A DNA stretch of 64,000 bases, taken from NCBI GenBank assembly GCA_046346665.1, contig JAXMHQ010000007.1, forward strand, positions 1 through 64,000, written 5' to 3'. Below the pieces are notes generated by a model. The model saw only the letters and a program-made list of their open reading frames with translations. It did not search any database and was not told the DNA's origin. This DNA comes from JAXMHQ01 sp046346665. GTDB lineage: Bacteria; Verrucomicrobiota; Verrucomicrobiia; Limisphaerales; JAXMHQ01. Shown piece by piece: positions 8,273 to 17,294 of the stretch (its first letter is position 1; each line of letters begins with the position of its first letter). The position numbers were made by a program, and so were the translations under genes.

Positions 8273-10258
8273 TCAGGCGACCTCGATCAGCTTCGGCGCC
8301 ATCGTGGATTCGGCGAACTGCGCCTTCACCCGCGCGACGGTGTTTTCCACCGACAACCCGTACTTCGCGCGCAGTTCATCCTGCGTCGTGGCGTGTTCCA
8401 CAAACTGGTCGGGCCAGCCGATCCGGATCACCGGGGTGTTGACGGATTTCTCGCTGAACAACTCCAGCACCGCCGACCCGTAGCCGCCCATCAACGCATG
8501 GTCTTCCAGCGTCACCACCACCTCGGCCGCGCGCCCGAAAAATTCGTGCGTTCCGGCGTCGATCGGCTTCGTGAACCGCGGGTTGATCACCGCCACGTCG
8601 AATCCTTCCGCCGCGAGCTTCACACCCGCCTGGCGCGCAATGGCACACATCGGGCCCAGCCCGAACAGCGCGACCTTGCGCCGGCCCTTGTTGCTGAAAT
8701 TCGTCAGCACCTCGGCCTTGCCAATCTCCAGCAGCTTCGGCTGATCCTTGATCGGCACGCCCTCCGCCGCACCGCGCGGGTAGCGGATGAAAATCGGCCC
8801 GCGATGATGCGTCGCCGTGAACATCATGTCCACCAGCTCGTCCTCGTCCTTCGGCGCCATCGCCGTCACGTTCGGCAAACAGCGCAGATACGCGATGTCA
8901 AACAGCCCGTGGTGCGTCGGCCCGTCATTTGCGGACAGGCCCGAGCGATCCATGCAGAAGATTACCGGCAAATTCTGCAGGCAGATGTCGTGATGGATGC
9001 AATCGTAGGCGCGCTGCAGGAAGCTGGAATAGATGGCGACCACGGGATGCAGTCCCATGACAGCCTGGCCCGCCGCGAAAATCACCGCGTGCTCCTCGGC
9101 AATCCCGACGTCGTAATACCGGCTGGGCAGCGCTTTTTCCAGGTGCTTCAGCCCCGTGCCGCTCGGCATCGCGGCCGTGATCCCGACCAGCGTGTTGTCC
9201 TTCTGGCACAGTTTCACCAGCGTCTGGCCCATCACGTCCTGGTAGTTCGGCGGCGATCCCGCCTTCGCCGGCATCGGGTCGCCCGTCCGCACGTCGTAAG
9301 GGCCCGTTCCATGAAATTTCTCCGGCGACTTCAGCGCCGCGTCAAACCCCTTGCCCTTCTGTGTCAGCAAATGAATCACGATCGGGTGATCGCACGTCTT
9401 CGCAAATTCCAGCGTGCTGATCAGCAGCGGCAAGTCGTGACCGTCAATCGGCCCCAGATACCGCATCCCCATCTCCTCGAACAACACCGGGCTGCCGTAA
9501 CCGCCGCGCCCGTCCGAATCCGCCGTCGCCGACGTCTGCTTCAATCCCACCCCCGCCAGCGCGCCCTTGAATCCTTCCTCCGCCTTGTGCGCCAGCTTCA
9601 ACGCCACGTCGCCCTTCGGCAGCCGCCGCAGAAAGCCCTGGAAATCCTTCGCCAGCTTGTTGTACGACGGATGCGTGATGAGCCTGTTCAGGTAGGTCGC
9701 AATCGCGCCCACGTTCTTCGCGATGCTCCACTCGTTGTCGTTCAGAATTCCAATGAACCGTTTCGTGGTGTGGCCGATGTTGTTCAGCGCCTCGAACGAA
9801 ATGCCGTTCGTCAGCGCCGCATCGCCGAAAATGCAGACGACATTTTCGTCGGACCCGCGCAGGTCGCGCGCCGCCGCCATGCCGAGCGCGGCCGACAGCG
9901 CCGTCCCGGCGTGGCCCGCGCCGTAACAATCGTGCGCGCTCTCCGTGCGCAGCGCGAACCCGTTCAGGCCGTCCGTCGTGCGGATCGTGTGGAACTTGTT
10001 CCGGCGCCCGGTCAGCAGCTTGTGCACATAAGCCTGGTGGCTCACGTCCCACACAAACTTGTCCTTCGGCGTGCTGAACACATGGTGCAACGCGATCGAC
10101 AGCTCCACCACCCCCAGGTTCGGACCCAGGTGGCCGCCGTTTTTCGACAGGACCGTGATCAGCTCGAAGCGGATTTCCTCGGCCAGCTGCCGAAGCTGAT
10201 CCACGCTCAGTTTCTTAAGCTGCTTCGGATCATCCACCGTATCCAGGTATCGATTCAT
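8273..10258 (-). CDS. dxs: 1-deoxy-D-xylulose-5-phosphate synthase
   Basis: First enzyme of the MEP isoprenoid pathway: pyruvate plus glyceraldehyde 3-phosphate give DXP, using thiamine diphosphate. 661 aa from ATG 10258, chosen because homology starts at YLDTVDDPKQLKKLS; a longer frame reaches 10294. Markers are HHVFSTPKDKFVWDVSHQAYVHK, the ThDP motif IFGDAALTNG...NDNEWSI, and the transketolase half with GIAEEHAVIFAAGQAV. It lies downstream of xseA and xseB on the same strand, a common neighbourhood. Confidence 0.96.
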   Translation of the reverse strand: MNRYLDTVDDPKQLKKLSVDQLRQLAEEIRFELITVLSKNGGHLGPNLGVVELSIALHHVFSTPKDKFVWDVSHQAYVHKLLTGRRNKFHTIRTTDGLNGFALRTESAHDCYGAGHAGTALSAALGMAAARDLRGSDENVVCIFGDAALTNGISFEALNNIGHTTKRFIGILNDNEWSIAKNVGAIATYLNRLITHPSYNKLAKDFQGFLRRLPKGDVALKLAHKAEEGFKGALAGVGLKQTSATADSDGRGGYGSPVLFEEMGMRYLGPIDGHDLPLLISTLEFAKTCDHPIVIHLLTQKGKGFDAALKSPEKFHGTGPYDVRTGDPMPAKAGSPPNYQDVMGQTLVKLCQKDNTLVGITAAMPSGTGLKHLEKALPSRYYDVGIAEEHAVIFAAGQAVMGLHPVVAIYSSFLQRAYDCIHHDICLQNLPVIFCMDRSGLSANDGPTHHGLFDIAYLRCLPNVTAMAPKDEDELVDMMFTATHHRGPIFIRYPRGAAEGVPIKDQPKLLEIGKAEVLTNFSNKGRRKVALFGLGPMCAIARQAGVKLAAEGFDVAVINPRFTKPIDAGTHEFFGRAAEVVVTLEDHALMGGYGSAVLELFSEKSVNTPVIRIGWPDQFVEHATTQDELRAKYGLSVENTVARVKAQFAESTMAPKLIEVA

Positions 10259-10355
10259 AGTGTTCCAATCAATGTTGCAGAACCGCGACCGCAAGCCGGC
10301 CCGTGCCGGTAAATGTTATAGGAAATCAGGCTCGCCGTTGAAATGGGAAACCGGT

Positions 10356-10625
10356 TCAGACTTCGCTAGACTCTTCCGCCAGGGGTTTCAGCTTCAGCTC
10401 GCCCGAAGCTCCCTTCTCCAATTGCTGGATTTTCAATTCCGCCTCCGACAAGGTCGACTGGCACACCTGCGCCAGCTTCATCCCTTCCTCATACCTCGCC
10501 AGCAGCGCTTCCAATGGCAAATCGCCGGATTCCATCGCTTCCACAATGGCTTCCAGCTTCTGCATGGCCTCTTCAAAGGACGGCGCACTCTTCGGGCCCT
10601 CGACAGCCCGGGCGGACTTTGACAT
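10356..10625 (-). CDS. xseB: Exodeoxyribonuclease VII small subunit
   Basis: 89 aa, typical for the family. It contains SFEEAMQKLEAIVEAMESG and LPLEALLARYEEGMKLA, the helical hairpin that packs on the large subunit. With XseA it degrades single-stranded DNA to oligonucleotides. It lies between xseA (296 bp upstream across a repeat-rich spacer) and dxs (97 bp downstream). Confidence 0.95.
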   Translation of the reverse strand: MSKSARAVEGPKSAPSFEEAMQKLEAIVEAMESGDLPLEALLARYEEGMKLAQVCQSTLSEAELKIQQLEKGASGELKLKPLAEESSEV

Positions 10626-10673
10626 GACTTCAAACTAGGAGAATCCCCCACGCGAGTCCAGCCCCGAGTCAGC

Positions 10674-10915
10674 ACCAAGGCAGAAGGCAGAATGTAGAAT
10701 GCAGAAGAACACCAGAACCGCACCTCGCCCGTAGCGCAGGCCGCCCGGCCTGCCGTATCGCAGGCTGCCCAGCCTGCGCCGTTGCCTCACACCTGCCAGA
10801 ATTGTACGAATCCAGTCAAGAACAGTGGATTGCAGTTTCCACGGACGGGGGTATAAAACGATTTGAAAGGATTCTCCCATCAAAGCTCCCCGTAGCCGCG
10901 ATCGTCAGATCGCGG
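10674..10915. repeat. Repeat-rich spacer between xseA and xseB
   Basis: It contains a short AGAAGGCAGAATGTAGAATG period (about 10680-10710), then GCAGGCCGCCCGGCCTGC and GCAGGCTGCCCAGCCTGC palindromes (about 10736-10777), and a single GTAGCCGCGATCGTCAGATC copy at 10892-10915. The same GCAGGC...GCCTGC family recurs at 12409-12500. Confidence 0.7.
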
Positions 10916-10922
10916 ACCCCAC

Positions 10923-12326
10923 TCACCGCTGTTTCTCCACCCGGCTCACGACTTCCCCCTTCGCCAGCCGCGTCCGAATCTTCCGCCCCGCCGCCACCTC
11001 TTCCGACACCCTCAGCACCCGGCCCGATTCCGCGTCCATCGTGATCGAATATCCCCGGGCCAGCACCTGCTCCGGACCGAGCAACGCCAGCCGCGAGCGC
11101 ACCAGTTCCAGCCGCGCCGCGAGTTCCCGCCGCCGCCGGTCCGCCGCCGACCGCAGCCGCAATTCGATTTGACCGCAAGTTTCCCGCCTCAACCGGAGCT
11201 GCTCCGCCGGACGCGCCCGCACCAGCCGGTCCACCAGAGTCTTCAGCGCCTGCCTCCCTTGACGCAACCCCTGCTGCGCACAACGCCGCAGCCGACCCGC
11301 CGCGTCTTTCCACTCCGTTTTCATCAACTCCAGCCGCCGCTTCGGATGACACCGACCCAGCCGCTGCCGCCAGTCGTCCAGCTCCTGGAAATCCGATTCC
11401 AACCGCCGCCGCGCCAGCCGCCGGATCGCCGCCGCCGCATCCACCACCAGCACCCGGCTCGAAAACATCCCTTCCGTAATCAACTCCGCCGCCGCACTCG
11501 GCGTCGCCGCCCGCAAATCCGCCACGAAATCGCTGATCGTAAAGTCAATCTCGTGCCCCACCGCGGAAACCACCGGCACCGTCGACTCAAAGATCGCCCG
11601 CGCCACCGCTTCCTCGTTGAAAGCCCACAAATCCTCCAGGCTCCCCCCGCCGCGCGTCACCAGCACCAGGTCAAGCCGCCGATCCGCCTCGCTCCCGGAA
11701 TATTCGTTCAACAACCGCACCGCCGCCGCAATCTCCCGCGCCGCCCCGTCCCCCTGCACCCGGCACGGCGCAAACACAATTTCCAACCCCGCAAACCGCC
11801 GCCGGATCACGTGCAGCACATCCCGGATCGCCGCACCCGTCGGTGAACTCACCAGGCCGATCCGGCGCACATAAACCGGCAACGGCCGCTTGCGCTCCGG
11901 CGCGAATAATCCCTCCGCCTGCAACTTCTGCTTCAGCTTCTCGAAAGCCGCCTGCAACGCCCCCACACCCTGCATCTCCAGCGCCCGGACAATGAGCTGG
12001 TACTGCCCGCGCGCCTCGTAAACCGTCACGTCCCCCTGCACGATGATCTTCGCCCCATCCTGCAGCAGTTCGCGGTGCGACACCGGTTCGCCCCGGAACA
12101 ACACGCAGCTCAGCTGCGCACCCGCATCCTTCAGCGTGAAATACGCGTGGCCCGACCCTTGTTGCAGCCGCAGGTTCGAAATCTCCCCGGTCACCCACAC
12201 GCTCCCCACCTGCCGCTCCAGCAGCCGCCGCACCTGCGCCGTCAACTCGGTCACGGTCACCACGTTGCGCGTCTGTTCCGGTGGAAACAGCTCGCCGAAA
12301 TCCCACTGTGATTTGCCTTTCGCCAT
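10923..12326 (-). CDS. xseA: Exodeoxyribonuclease VII large subunit
   Basis: 467 aa catalytic subunit. An N-terminal OB-fold (VTELTAQVRRLLERQVGSVWVTGEISNL) precedes the catalytic domain (RIGLVSSPTGAAIRDVLHVIRRR, LVTRGGGSLEDLWAFNEE, VSAVGHEIDFTISDFVADLRAATPSAAAE) and an Arg-rich helical region that binds XseB. The ATG at 12326 matches the expected N-terminus. Confidence 0.96.
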   Translation of the reverse strand: MAKGKSQWDFGELFPPEQTRNVVTVTELTAQVRRLLERQVGSVWVTGEISNLRLQQGSGHAYFTLKDAGAQLSCVLFRGEPVSHRELLQDGAKIIVQGDVTVYEARGQYQLIVRALEMQGVGALQAAFEKLKQKLQAEGLFAPERKRPLPVYVRRIGLVSSPTGAAIRDVLHVIRRRFAGLEIVFAPCRVQGDGAAREIAAAVRLLNEYSGSEADRRLDLVLVTRGGGSLEDLWAFNEEAVARAIFESTVPVVSAVGHEIDFTISDFVADLRAATPSAAAELITEGMFSSRVLVVDAAAAIRRLARRRLESDFQELDDWRQRLGRCHPKRRLELMKTEWKDAAGRLRRCAQQGLRQGRQALKTLVDRLVRARPAEQLRLRRETCGQIELRLRSAADRRRRELAARLELVRSRLALLGPEQVLARGYSITMDAESGRVLRVSEEVAAGRKIRTRLAKGEVVSRVEKQR

Positions 12327-12372
12327 CCGCGCCAGTCAACCACACCCCCCGTCAGCCGCAAGCCCGGAATCG

Positions 12373-12540
12373 GTAGCCGCGATTGTAAAATCGCCCAAGC
12401 GTGAAAGTAGCGCAGGCCTCCCGGCCTGCCGTATCGCCGACCGCCGGTCGGCGCTTTAAACACCGCAGGCTCGGCAGCCTGCGATACAGCAGTCCGGCGG
12501 ACTGCGCCACGACCGCTGCTCGCCGCCAATCCAGACGGGA
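12373..12540. repeat. GTAGCCGCGAT copy plus GCAGGC/GCCTGC palindromes
   Basis: A single GTAGCCGCGATTGTAAAATC copy at 12373-12395 is followed by GCAGGCCTCCCGGCCTGC, CGCAGGCTCGGCAGCCTGCG and GCAGTCCGGCGGACTGC palindromes (about 12409-12510). It sits in the divergent spacer between xseA and bioF. Confidence 0.7.
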
Positions 12541-12577
12541 CTTTTCATCCCGGCTCAACCCTGTTCAACTGTTCAAC

Positions 12578-13759
12578 GTGACCGCCGAATCCAATTCCTT
12601 CGAACAGGACCTCGCCGCCCGGATCGAGGATCTCCGGCGCCAGGAACTTTACCGCGAATTGCGACGCGTCGACTCGCCGCAATCCGCCCGGCTGCACTGG
12701 GACGGGCGGGAATACCTCAATTTTTCTTCGAACGATTACCTCGGCCTCGCCACCCACCCGGCGCTCCGCGAAGCCGCCCGGCAGGCCATCGCCGAATTCG
12801 GCGCCGGCGCCGGCGCCTCCCGCCTCATCTCCGGCTCCCTCGCCCCGTTCCATCAACTCGAGGAAACCCTCGCCCAATTCAAAGGCACTGAAGCCGCCCT
12901 CAGCTTCGCCACCGGCTCCGCCGCCGCACTCGGCACCATCACCAGCCTCGTCGGCAAAGGCGATTTCATCGTCATCGACAAACTCGTCCACGCTTCCATC
13001 GTCGACGCCGCCCGGCTCAGCGGCGCCCGCCTCCGCGTGTTCGCCCACAACGACCTCGACGACCTCGACCAAATCCTCGCCTGGGTCGCACGCCAATCCT
13101 CAAAACCCCGCACGCTCGTCGTCACAGAATCCCTGTTCAGCATGGACGGCGACCAGGCCCCGCTGCGCGAACTCGTCGATCTCAAGGATCGCCACGGCGC
13201 CTGGCTCATGATCGACGAGGCGCATGCCCTCGGCCTGTTCGGTCCCCGCCGCCGCGGCCTCGCCGAACATTGCGGCGTCGCCGACCGCATCGAAATCCAA
13301 ATGGGCACGCTCGGCAAAGCCGCCGGCGCGTCGGGCGGATTCATCTGCGGCTCCCGGCGCCTCGTGGATTTCCTCGTCAACCGCGCCCGAAGCTTCATTT
13401 TCTCCACCGCACCCGTCCCCGCCGCCGCCGCCGCCGCCCGCGCCGGCATCGAACTCATCGCCGGACCCGAAGGCGAACGCCGCTGCGCCGATCTCTGGGA
13501 CCGCGTCGCCCAACTCGGACGCCACCCCGCCCCCATCGTCCCGGTCGTCGTCGGATCCGAATCCGCCGCGCTCGATTGCGCCGCCCGCCTCCGCGAACGC
13601 GGCATGTTCGTCCTGGCCATCCGCTACCCCACCGTCGCCCGCGGCCAGGCCCGACTGCGCATCACGCTCACCGCCGCCCACACACCCGCCGACGTCCAGG
13701 CCTTGTCCGATGCGCTGCGCGAATTCTGCCCGGACGCATCCAAGCCTGACCGACAATGA
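12578..13759 (+). CDS. bioF: 8-amino-7-oxononanoate synthase
   Basis: PLP enzyme condensing pimeloyl-ACP (or -CoA) with alanine in biotin synthesis. 393 aa from GTG 12578 (VTAESNSFEQDLAARIEDL), the start that gives family-like length; in-frame sequence upstream is repeat-derived. Motifs are FSSNDYLGLATHP, GAGASRLISGS, IDEAHALGLFG and the PLP lysine in MGTLGKAAGASGG. The stop overlaps the bioA ATG (ATGA). Confidence 0.94.
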   Translation: MTAESNSFEQDLAARIEDLRRQELYRELRRVDSPQSARLHWDGREYLNFSSNDYLGLATHPALREAARQAIAEFGAGAGASRLISGSLAPFHQLEETLAQFKGTEAALSFATGSAAALGTITSLVGKGDFIVIDKLVHASIVDAARLSGARLRVFAHNDLDDLDQILAWVARQSSKPRTLVVTESLFSMDGDQAPLRELVDLKDRHGAWLMIDEAHALGLFGPRRRGLAEHCGVADRIEIQMGTLGKAAGASGGFICGSRRLVDFLVNRARSFIFSTAPVPAAAAAARAGIELIAGPEGERRCADLWDRVAQLGRHPAPIVPVVVGSESAALDCAARLRERGMFVLAIRYPTVARGQARLRITLTAAHTPADVQALSDALREFCPDASKPDRQ

Positions 13760-15168
13760 ATCCTATCGCTCAACTGGATCATCAATTCGTCTGGCACCCG
13801 TTCACCCAGATGCGCGACTGGCTCAAATCCGAGCCCATCGTCCTCACCGCCGGCCGCGGCGCCGTGCTGCGCGATGTCCGCGGCCGCAGTTTCCTCGACG
13901 CGAATTCCTCCATCTGGACCAACCTGCACGGACACAATCACCCCGCGCTGAACCGCGCCCTGAAACGACAGTTGAATCAAGTGGCGCACGTCTCCGCCCT
14001 CGGCTTCGCCAACGAACCCGCGGCCCGCCTCGCCGCGCGCCTCGTCAAAGCCGCCCGACCGCCCCTGCGCAAGGTGTTCTTCTCGGACAACGGATCCACC
14101 GCGCTCGAAGTCGCTCTCAAACTCGCCTACGAAACCGCCCGCCGCACCGGGCTCAGCCCCAAGCCCCGATTCGCCTCGCTCGCCGGCGCCTACCACGGCG
14201 ACACCATCGGCGCCGTCGCCCTCGGCCACATCGACCTGTTCCACAAAGCCTGGTCGGGAATGCTCTTTCCCACCGCGCAAGTCATGTCGCCGTATTGCTA
14301 TCGCTGCCCGTTCAACCGCGCCCGGCCCGAACGCGCCGACGCCCGCACGTACCGCCGCTGCCAGTGGGAATGCGTCGCCTCAGCCGAAAAAGTCTTCAGC
14401 CGCGCCAAAAAACTGGGCCGCCCCATCACGGGCTTCGTCTTCGAACCCGAAATGCAGGGCGCCGCCGGCATGATCCCCCAGCCCGACGGCTGGCTCCAAA
14501 GCGTCACAAGGATTGCCCGTGAACACGGCGCACTCCTCATCGCGGACGAAGTCATGACCGGGTTCGGCCGCACCGGAATTCCCGGCGCCAATCCCGCAAG
14601 CCCCGGCGCCCGGGCGCTGTTCGCCTGCCAGTTGCGCGGTGTTCAACCCGACTTCCTCTGCCTCGCCAAGGGCCTCACCGGCGGTTACCTCCCCATGGCG
14701 GCCACGCTGACAACGCAGCCTGTGTTCGACGCGTTCCTCGGCCGCTACGACGAATTCAAATCATTTTTCCACGGACACAGCTACACCGGCAACCCGCTCG
14801 GCGCCGCCACCGGCCTCGCCAGCCTCGACCTGCTGGAATCCCCAGCCTCCCGCCGCCAACGCGCCCGACTCCAGTCCCACCTTCAGGACCAACTCCAGTC
14901 GCTCTGGAAACTCCCCCGCGTCGGCGACGTCCGGCAAACCGGGCTCGTCGCCGGCATCGAACTGGTCGCCGACTGGAAAACGCGCCGCGCATACCCATTG
15001 CGCGAACGCGCCGGAATCCGCGTCGCAGAATCCATGGCCCGCCGCGGCGTGCTCACGCGCCCGATCGGAAATGTGATCGTCCTCATGCCGCCGTATTGCA
15101 CGACGGAAGAACAACTGGAGAAAATGATCGCCGCCCTGCGCGCCGCAATCCGGGAAGCGTTGGCCTAG
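13756..15168 (+). CDS. bioA: Adenosylmethionine-8-amino-7-oxononanoate aminotransferase
   Basis: Class III aminotransferase of 470 aa making 7,8-diaminopelargonate. Markers are FVWHPFTQMRDW at the N-terminus, SNGSTALEVALKLAYE-like FFSDNGSTALEVALK, FVFEPEMQGAAGM, LIADEVMTGFGRTG, and the PLP lysine in CLAKGLTGGYLPMAATL. It is translationally coupled to bioF. The next pathway gene, bioD, is not in the window; bioB is at 60108. Confidence 0.95.
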   Translation: MNPIAQLDHQFVWHPFTQMRDWLKSEPIVLTAGRGAVLRDVRGRSFLDANSSIWTNLHGHNHPALNRALKRQLNQVAHVSALGFANEPAARLAARLVKAARPPLRKVFFSDNGSTALEVALKLAYETARRTGLSPKPRFASLAGAYHGDTIGAVALGHIDLFHKAWSGMLFPTAQVMSPYCYRCPFNRARPERADARTYRRCQWECVASAEKVFSRAKKLGRPITGFVFEPEMQGAAGMIPQPDGWLQSVTRIAREHGALLIADEVMTGFGRTGIPGANPASPGARALFACQLRGVQPDFLCLAKGLTGGYLPMAATLTTQPVFDAFLGRYDEFKSFFHGHSYTGNPLGAATGLASLDLLESPASRRQRARLQSHLQDQLQSLWKLPRVGDVRQTGLVAGIELVADWKTRRAYPLRERAGIRVAESMARRGVLTRPIGNVIVLMPPYCTTEEQLEKMIAALRAAIREALA

Positions 15169-15186
15169 CAACCGTGAGGTAAGACC

Positions 15187-15360
15187 GGGCAAAGCGAGAC
15201 TTGGTGGGGCGAGACTTGGTGGGGCGAGACTCCGTCGAGCCCTGACAACCAATCGGATTTATGGATTGATGGATTGTTGAACGGTTCCTCGGGCTGGTCT
15301 TCCCATTTATCCAGGAATCCAACAATCCAACCATCCGGAAAGGCTCGAGTCTCCCCCATC
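15187..15360. repeat. Nested inverted repeat, second instance
   Basis: GGTGGGGCGAGACT repeats in tandem (about 15200-15241, ending TCCGTCGAGCCC). Its complement GGCTCGAGTCTCCCCC lies at about 15342-15357. In between is a hairpin of the GGATTGATGGATTGTTG dialect (about 15253-15280 against 15303-15337). The architecture matches the inner two layers of 2471-2673. Confidence 0.75.
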
Positions 15361-15372
15361 ACCCCGCATCCC

Positions 15373-17127
15373 TCAATGCTGCACCACCCGGTAATGCCGG
15401 GAAGCGTTGCTGTCCAGGGCATCGTAAACCACATTCGTGGTCCCGTTGCCCGAAACCGAGGAAACCAGGTTGGACCAACCCACCAAATCATCCGTGCGCT
15501 GCACGTCGTAAACGCCGCCACTGCTCGACGGCCAGCTCACCTGGATCGCCGGCTGCACCGCCGCCGACACAATGTTCGTGTCCGTGCCCGTCGCAAACGA
15601 CAGCGCCACATCGTCAATCAACACCCCCCCATACCCGTGCGACACAGCCCCGGTCGCCCCGTAGATTTTTACATTCGCATTCACCGCGCCCGCCGGTGCC
15701 ACCAGGTTGTTCACGGTGAACTTCTGCCAGACACCATTGCCCGCCGTGAATCCCGACAGCCCCACGCTGCCCACGCTGTTGCCCGAGCTGTTCAGCCAGG
15801 TAATGCCGTAATTCTGCACGTAACTCACTCCGGAACTGATCTGCTTGGCCCAGAACGAAAACGTGTAGGTCTGGCCCGGCACCACCGGCAAACCGCCCGC
15901 CGTCCCCACGTTCTCGTCGATCTCTGATGAATTGGCCGACGAAGCGCTGTTGGTCACATACAACCGCATGCTGTAAGTCCCCGAATGCGAATCGGTCGTG
16001 ATCCGCATCGGCAACTGCGACCCCGTGATCGTCCAGCCCGTCCCGACCTCGAACCCCGGGTTCGCCAGGATGTTGCCCGCGCCCGTCGTCGTGTTCAGCA
16101 CCTGGTATTGCGTGTCCTGCGCAGGCCAGCTCGAATCAAAATAACTGTTCGTCGTGCCGTCGCCCGCCACCGGCCCCGCCACGTTCGACCACGTCACGCC
16201 GTCCGCCGAAGATTGCAGCGTCCAGGTCGTCCCCGCCGCCGTCGGCCAGCTCACCTGCTGGCCCGGCTGGATCGACACCGTCACCGGCACCGGCGGCGCC
16301 GTCACGTACTTGTAAACCCGCACGTAATCCACCAGCATCTTCTGCGGAAAAACCGTGGTCCCGTCCGGGTAACCCGGCCAGTAACCACCCACCGCCACGT
16401 TCAAAATGATGAACTCCGCGTTCGTGAACACCCACGCCCCGCCGCCCGGCAAACTCGCCGGAGTCGCCGTGAAAAACGGATGCGAATCCAAATACCACCG
16501 GATCTGGTTCGTCGTCCATTCAATCGCGTAAACATGAAAATCGTCCCCAAGCGCCGCACCGCCTGACAATGTATAGGACCCACCCACACCCGCCCCGCCG
16601 TTGTAATCGCCTCCGTTCTGCGGCCCGTGTATCGTCCCGTGATCCGTCCCCTGGTCGCTCGTCTTCCCGATGTTCTCCATGATGTCAATCTCGCCGCACG
16701 CCGGCCAGCCAACCGTCGAAATTCCGTTGCCCAGCATCCAGAACGCCGGCCAGATCCCCTGCCCACGCGGAATCTGGATGCTCGCCTCCACCCGGCCATA
16801 CGTCCACGAATGCTTGTCCTTCGTCAGCATCCGCGCCGACGTGTAGTTCCGCGTCACATTGTCCGCCCCCGTGTAAGTCTCCTGCTTCGCCTCAATCACC
16901 AGACAGCCCCCCTCAATCCGCGCGTTGTTCGTCCGCGCCGTGTCGTATTCCTGCTGGTTGTTCCCCCACCCGCCCCCACCCACGTCAAACCCCCAGTTCG
17001 ACGGATCCGGCGAACTCCCGTCCGCCTGGCTAAATTCATCCGACCACAACAATTGCCAGTCCGCCTTGCAAATAACTGGGGAAACAATCAACCAGGCCAG
17101 CAACAACGAGGATAAAGAAAACTTCAT
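15373..17127 (-). CDS. Secreted glycoside hydrolase family 16 with C-terminal carbohydrate-binding-like region
   Basis: 584 aa. A signal peptide (MKFSLSSLLLAWLIVSPVICKA) is followed by a GH16 beta-jelly roll (WQLLWSDEF...). The catalytic motif GEIDIMENIG has Glu146, Asp148 and Glu151, as in laminarinases, lichenases and agarases. After about residue 275 there is a linker, a CBM4/9-like module (NPGFEVGTGWTITG...FSFWAKQ...VLIDDVAL) and a short tail VQRTDDLVGWSNLV. It probably cuts beta-1,3/1,4-glucan or a related polymer; the exact substrate cannot be read. Confidence 0.92.
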   Translation of the reverse strand: MKFSLSSLLLAWLIVSPVICKADWQLLWSDEFSQADGSSPDPSNWGFDVGGGGWGNNQQEYDTARTNNARIEGGCLVIEAKQETYTGADNVTRNYTSARMLTKDKHSWTYGRVEASIQIPRGQGIWPAFWMLGNGISTVGWPACGEIDIMENIGKTSDQGTDHGTIHGPQNGGDYNGGAGVGGSYTLSGGAALGDDFHVYAIEWTTNQIRWYLDSHPFFTATPASLPGGGAWVFTNAEFIILNVAVGGYWPGYPDGTTVFPQKMLVDYVRVYKYVTAPPVPVTVSIQPGQQVSWPTAAGTTWTLQSSADGVTWSNVAGPVAGDGTTNSYFDSSWPAQDTQYQVLNTTTGAGNILANPGFEVGTGWTITGSQLPMRITTDSHSGTYSMRLYVTNSASSANSSEIDENVGTAGGLPVVPGQTYTFSFWAKQISSGVSYVQNYGITWLNSSGNSVGSVGLSGFTAGNGVWQKFTVNNLVAPAGAVNANVKIYGATGAVSHGYGGVLIDDVALSFATGTDTNIVSAAVQPAIQVSWPSSSGGVYDVQRTDDLVGWSNLVSSVSGNGTTNVVYDALDSNASRHYRVVQH

Positions 17128-17201
17128 GACATCAAGAGCGATTGTAGTTGATTGTATTACACCAACACATGGATGTCAATGGAGTTTGTACAGGGAACGG
17201 G

Positions 17202-17284
17202 GTTTTGGAGTGCTGGAGTTCTGGAGTTCTGGAAAAGCCGCCGCGCAGAATCCATTACTCCAGGACTCCACCACTCCATTACCC
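17202..17284. repeat. GGAGTGCTGGAGTTCTGGAG dialect hairpin
   Basis: The left arm, about 17202-17233, has an 8-nt period; the complementary arm CCATTACTCCAGGACTCC starts at about 17252. It lies between the 5' end of the GH16 gene and the 3' end of the symporter gene, both on the minus strand. Confidence 0.7.
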
Positions 17285-17294
17285 CACGCCCTCC

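Noticed and set aside
8222..10312. A 696-codon frame opposite dxs
   Set aside because: Arg/His-rich antisense shadow; dxs is unambiguous.
12401..12577. A longer N-terminus for BioF
   Set aside because: The upstream in-frame sequence is GCAGGC/GCCTGC repeat; GTG 12578 gives the family length.
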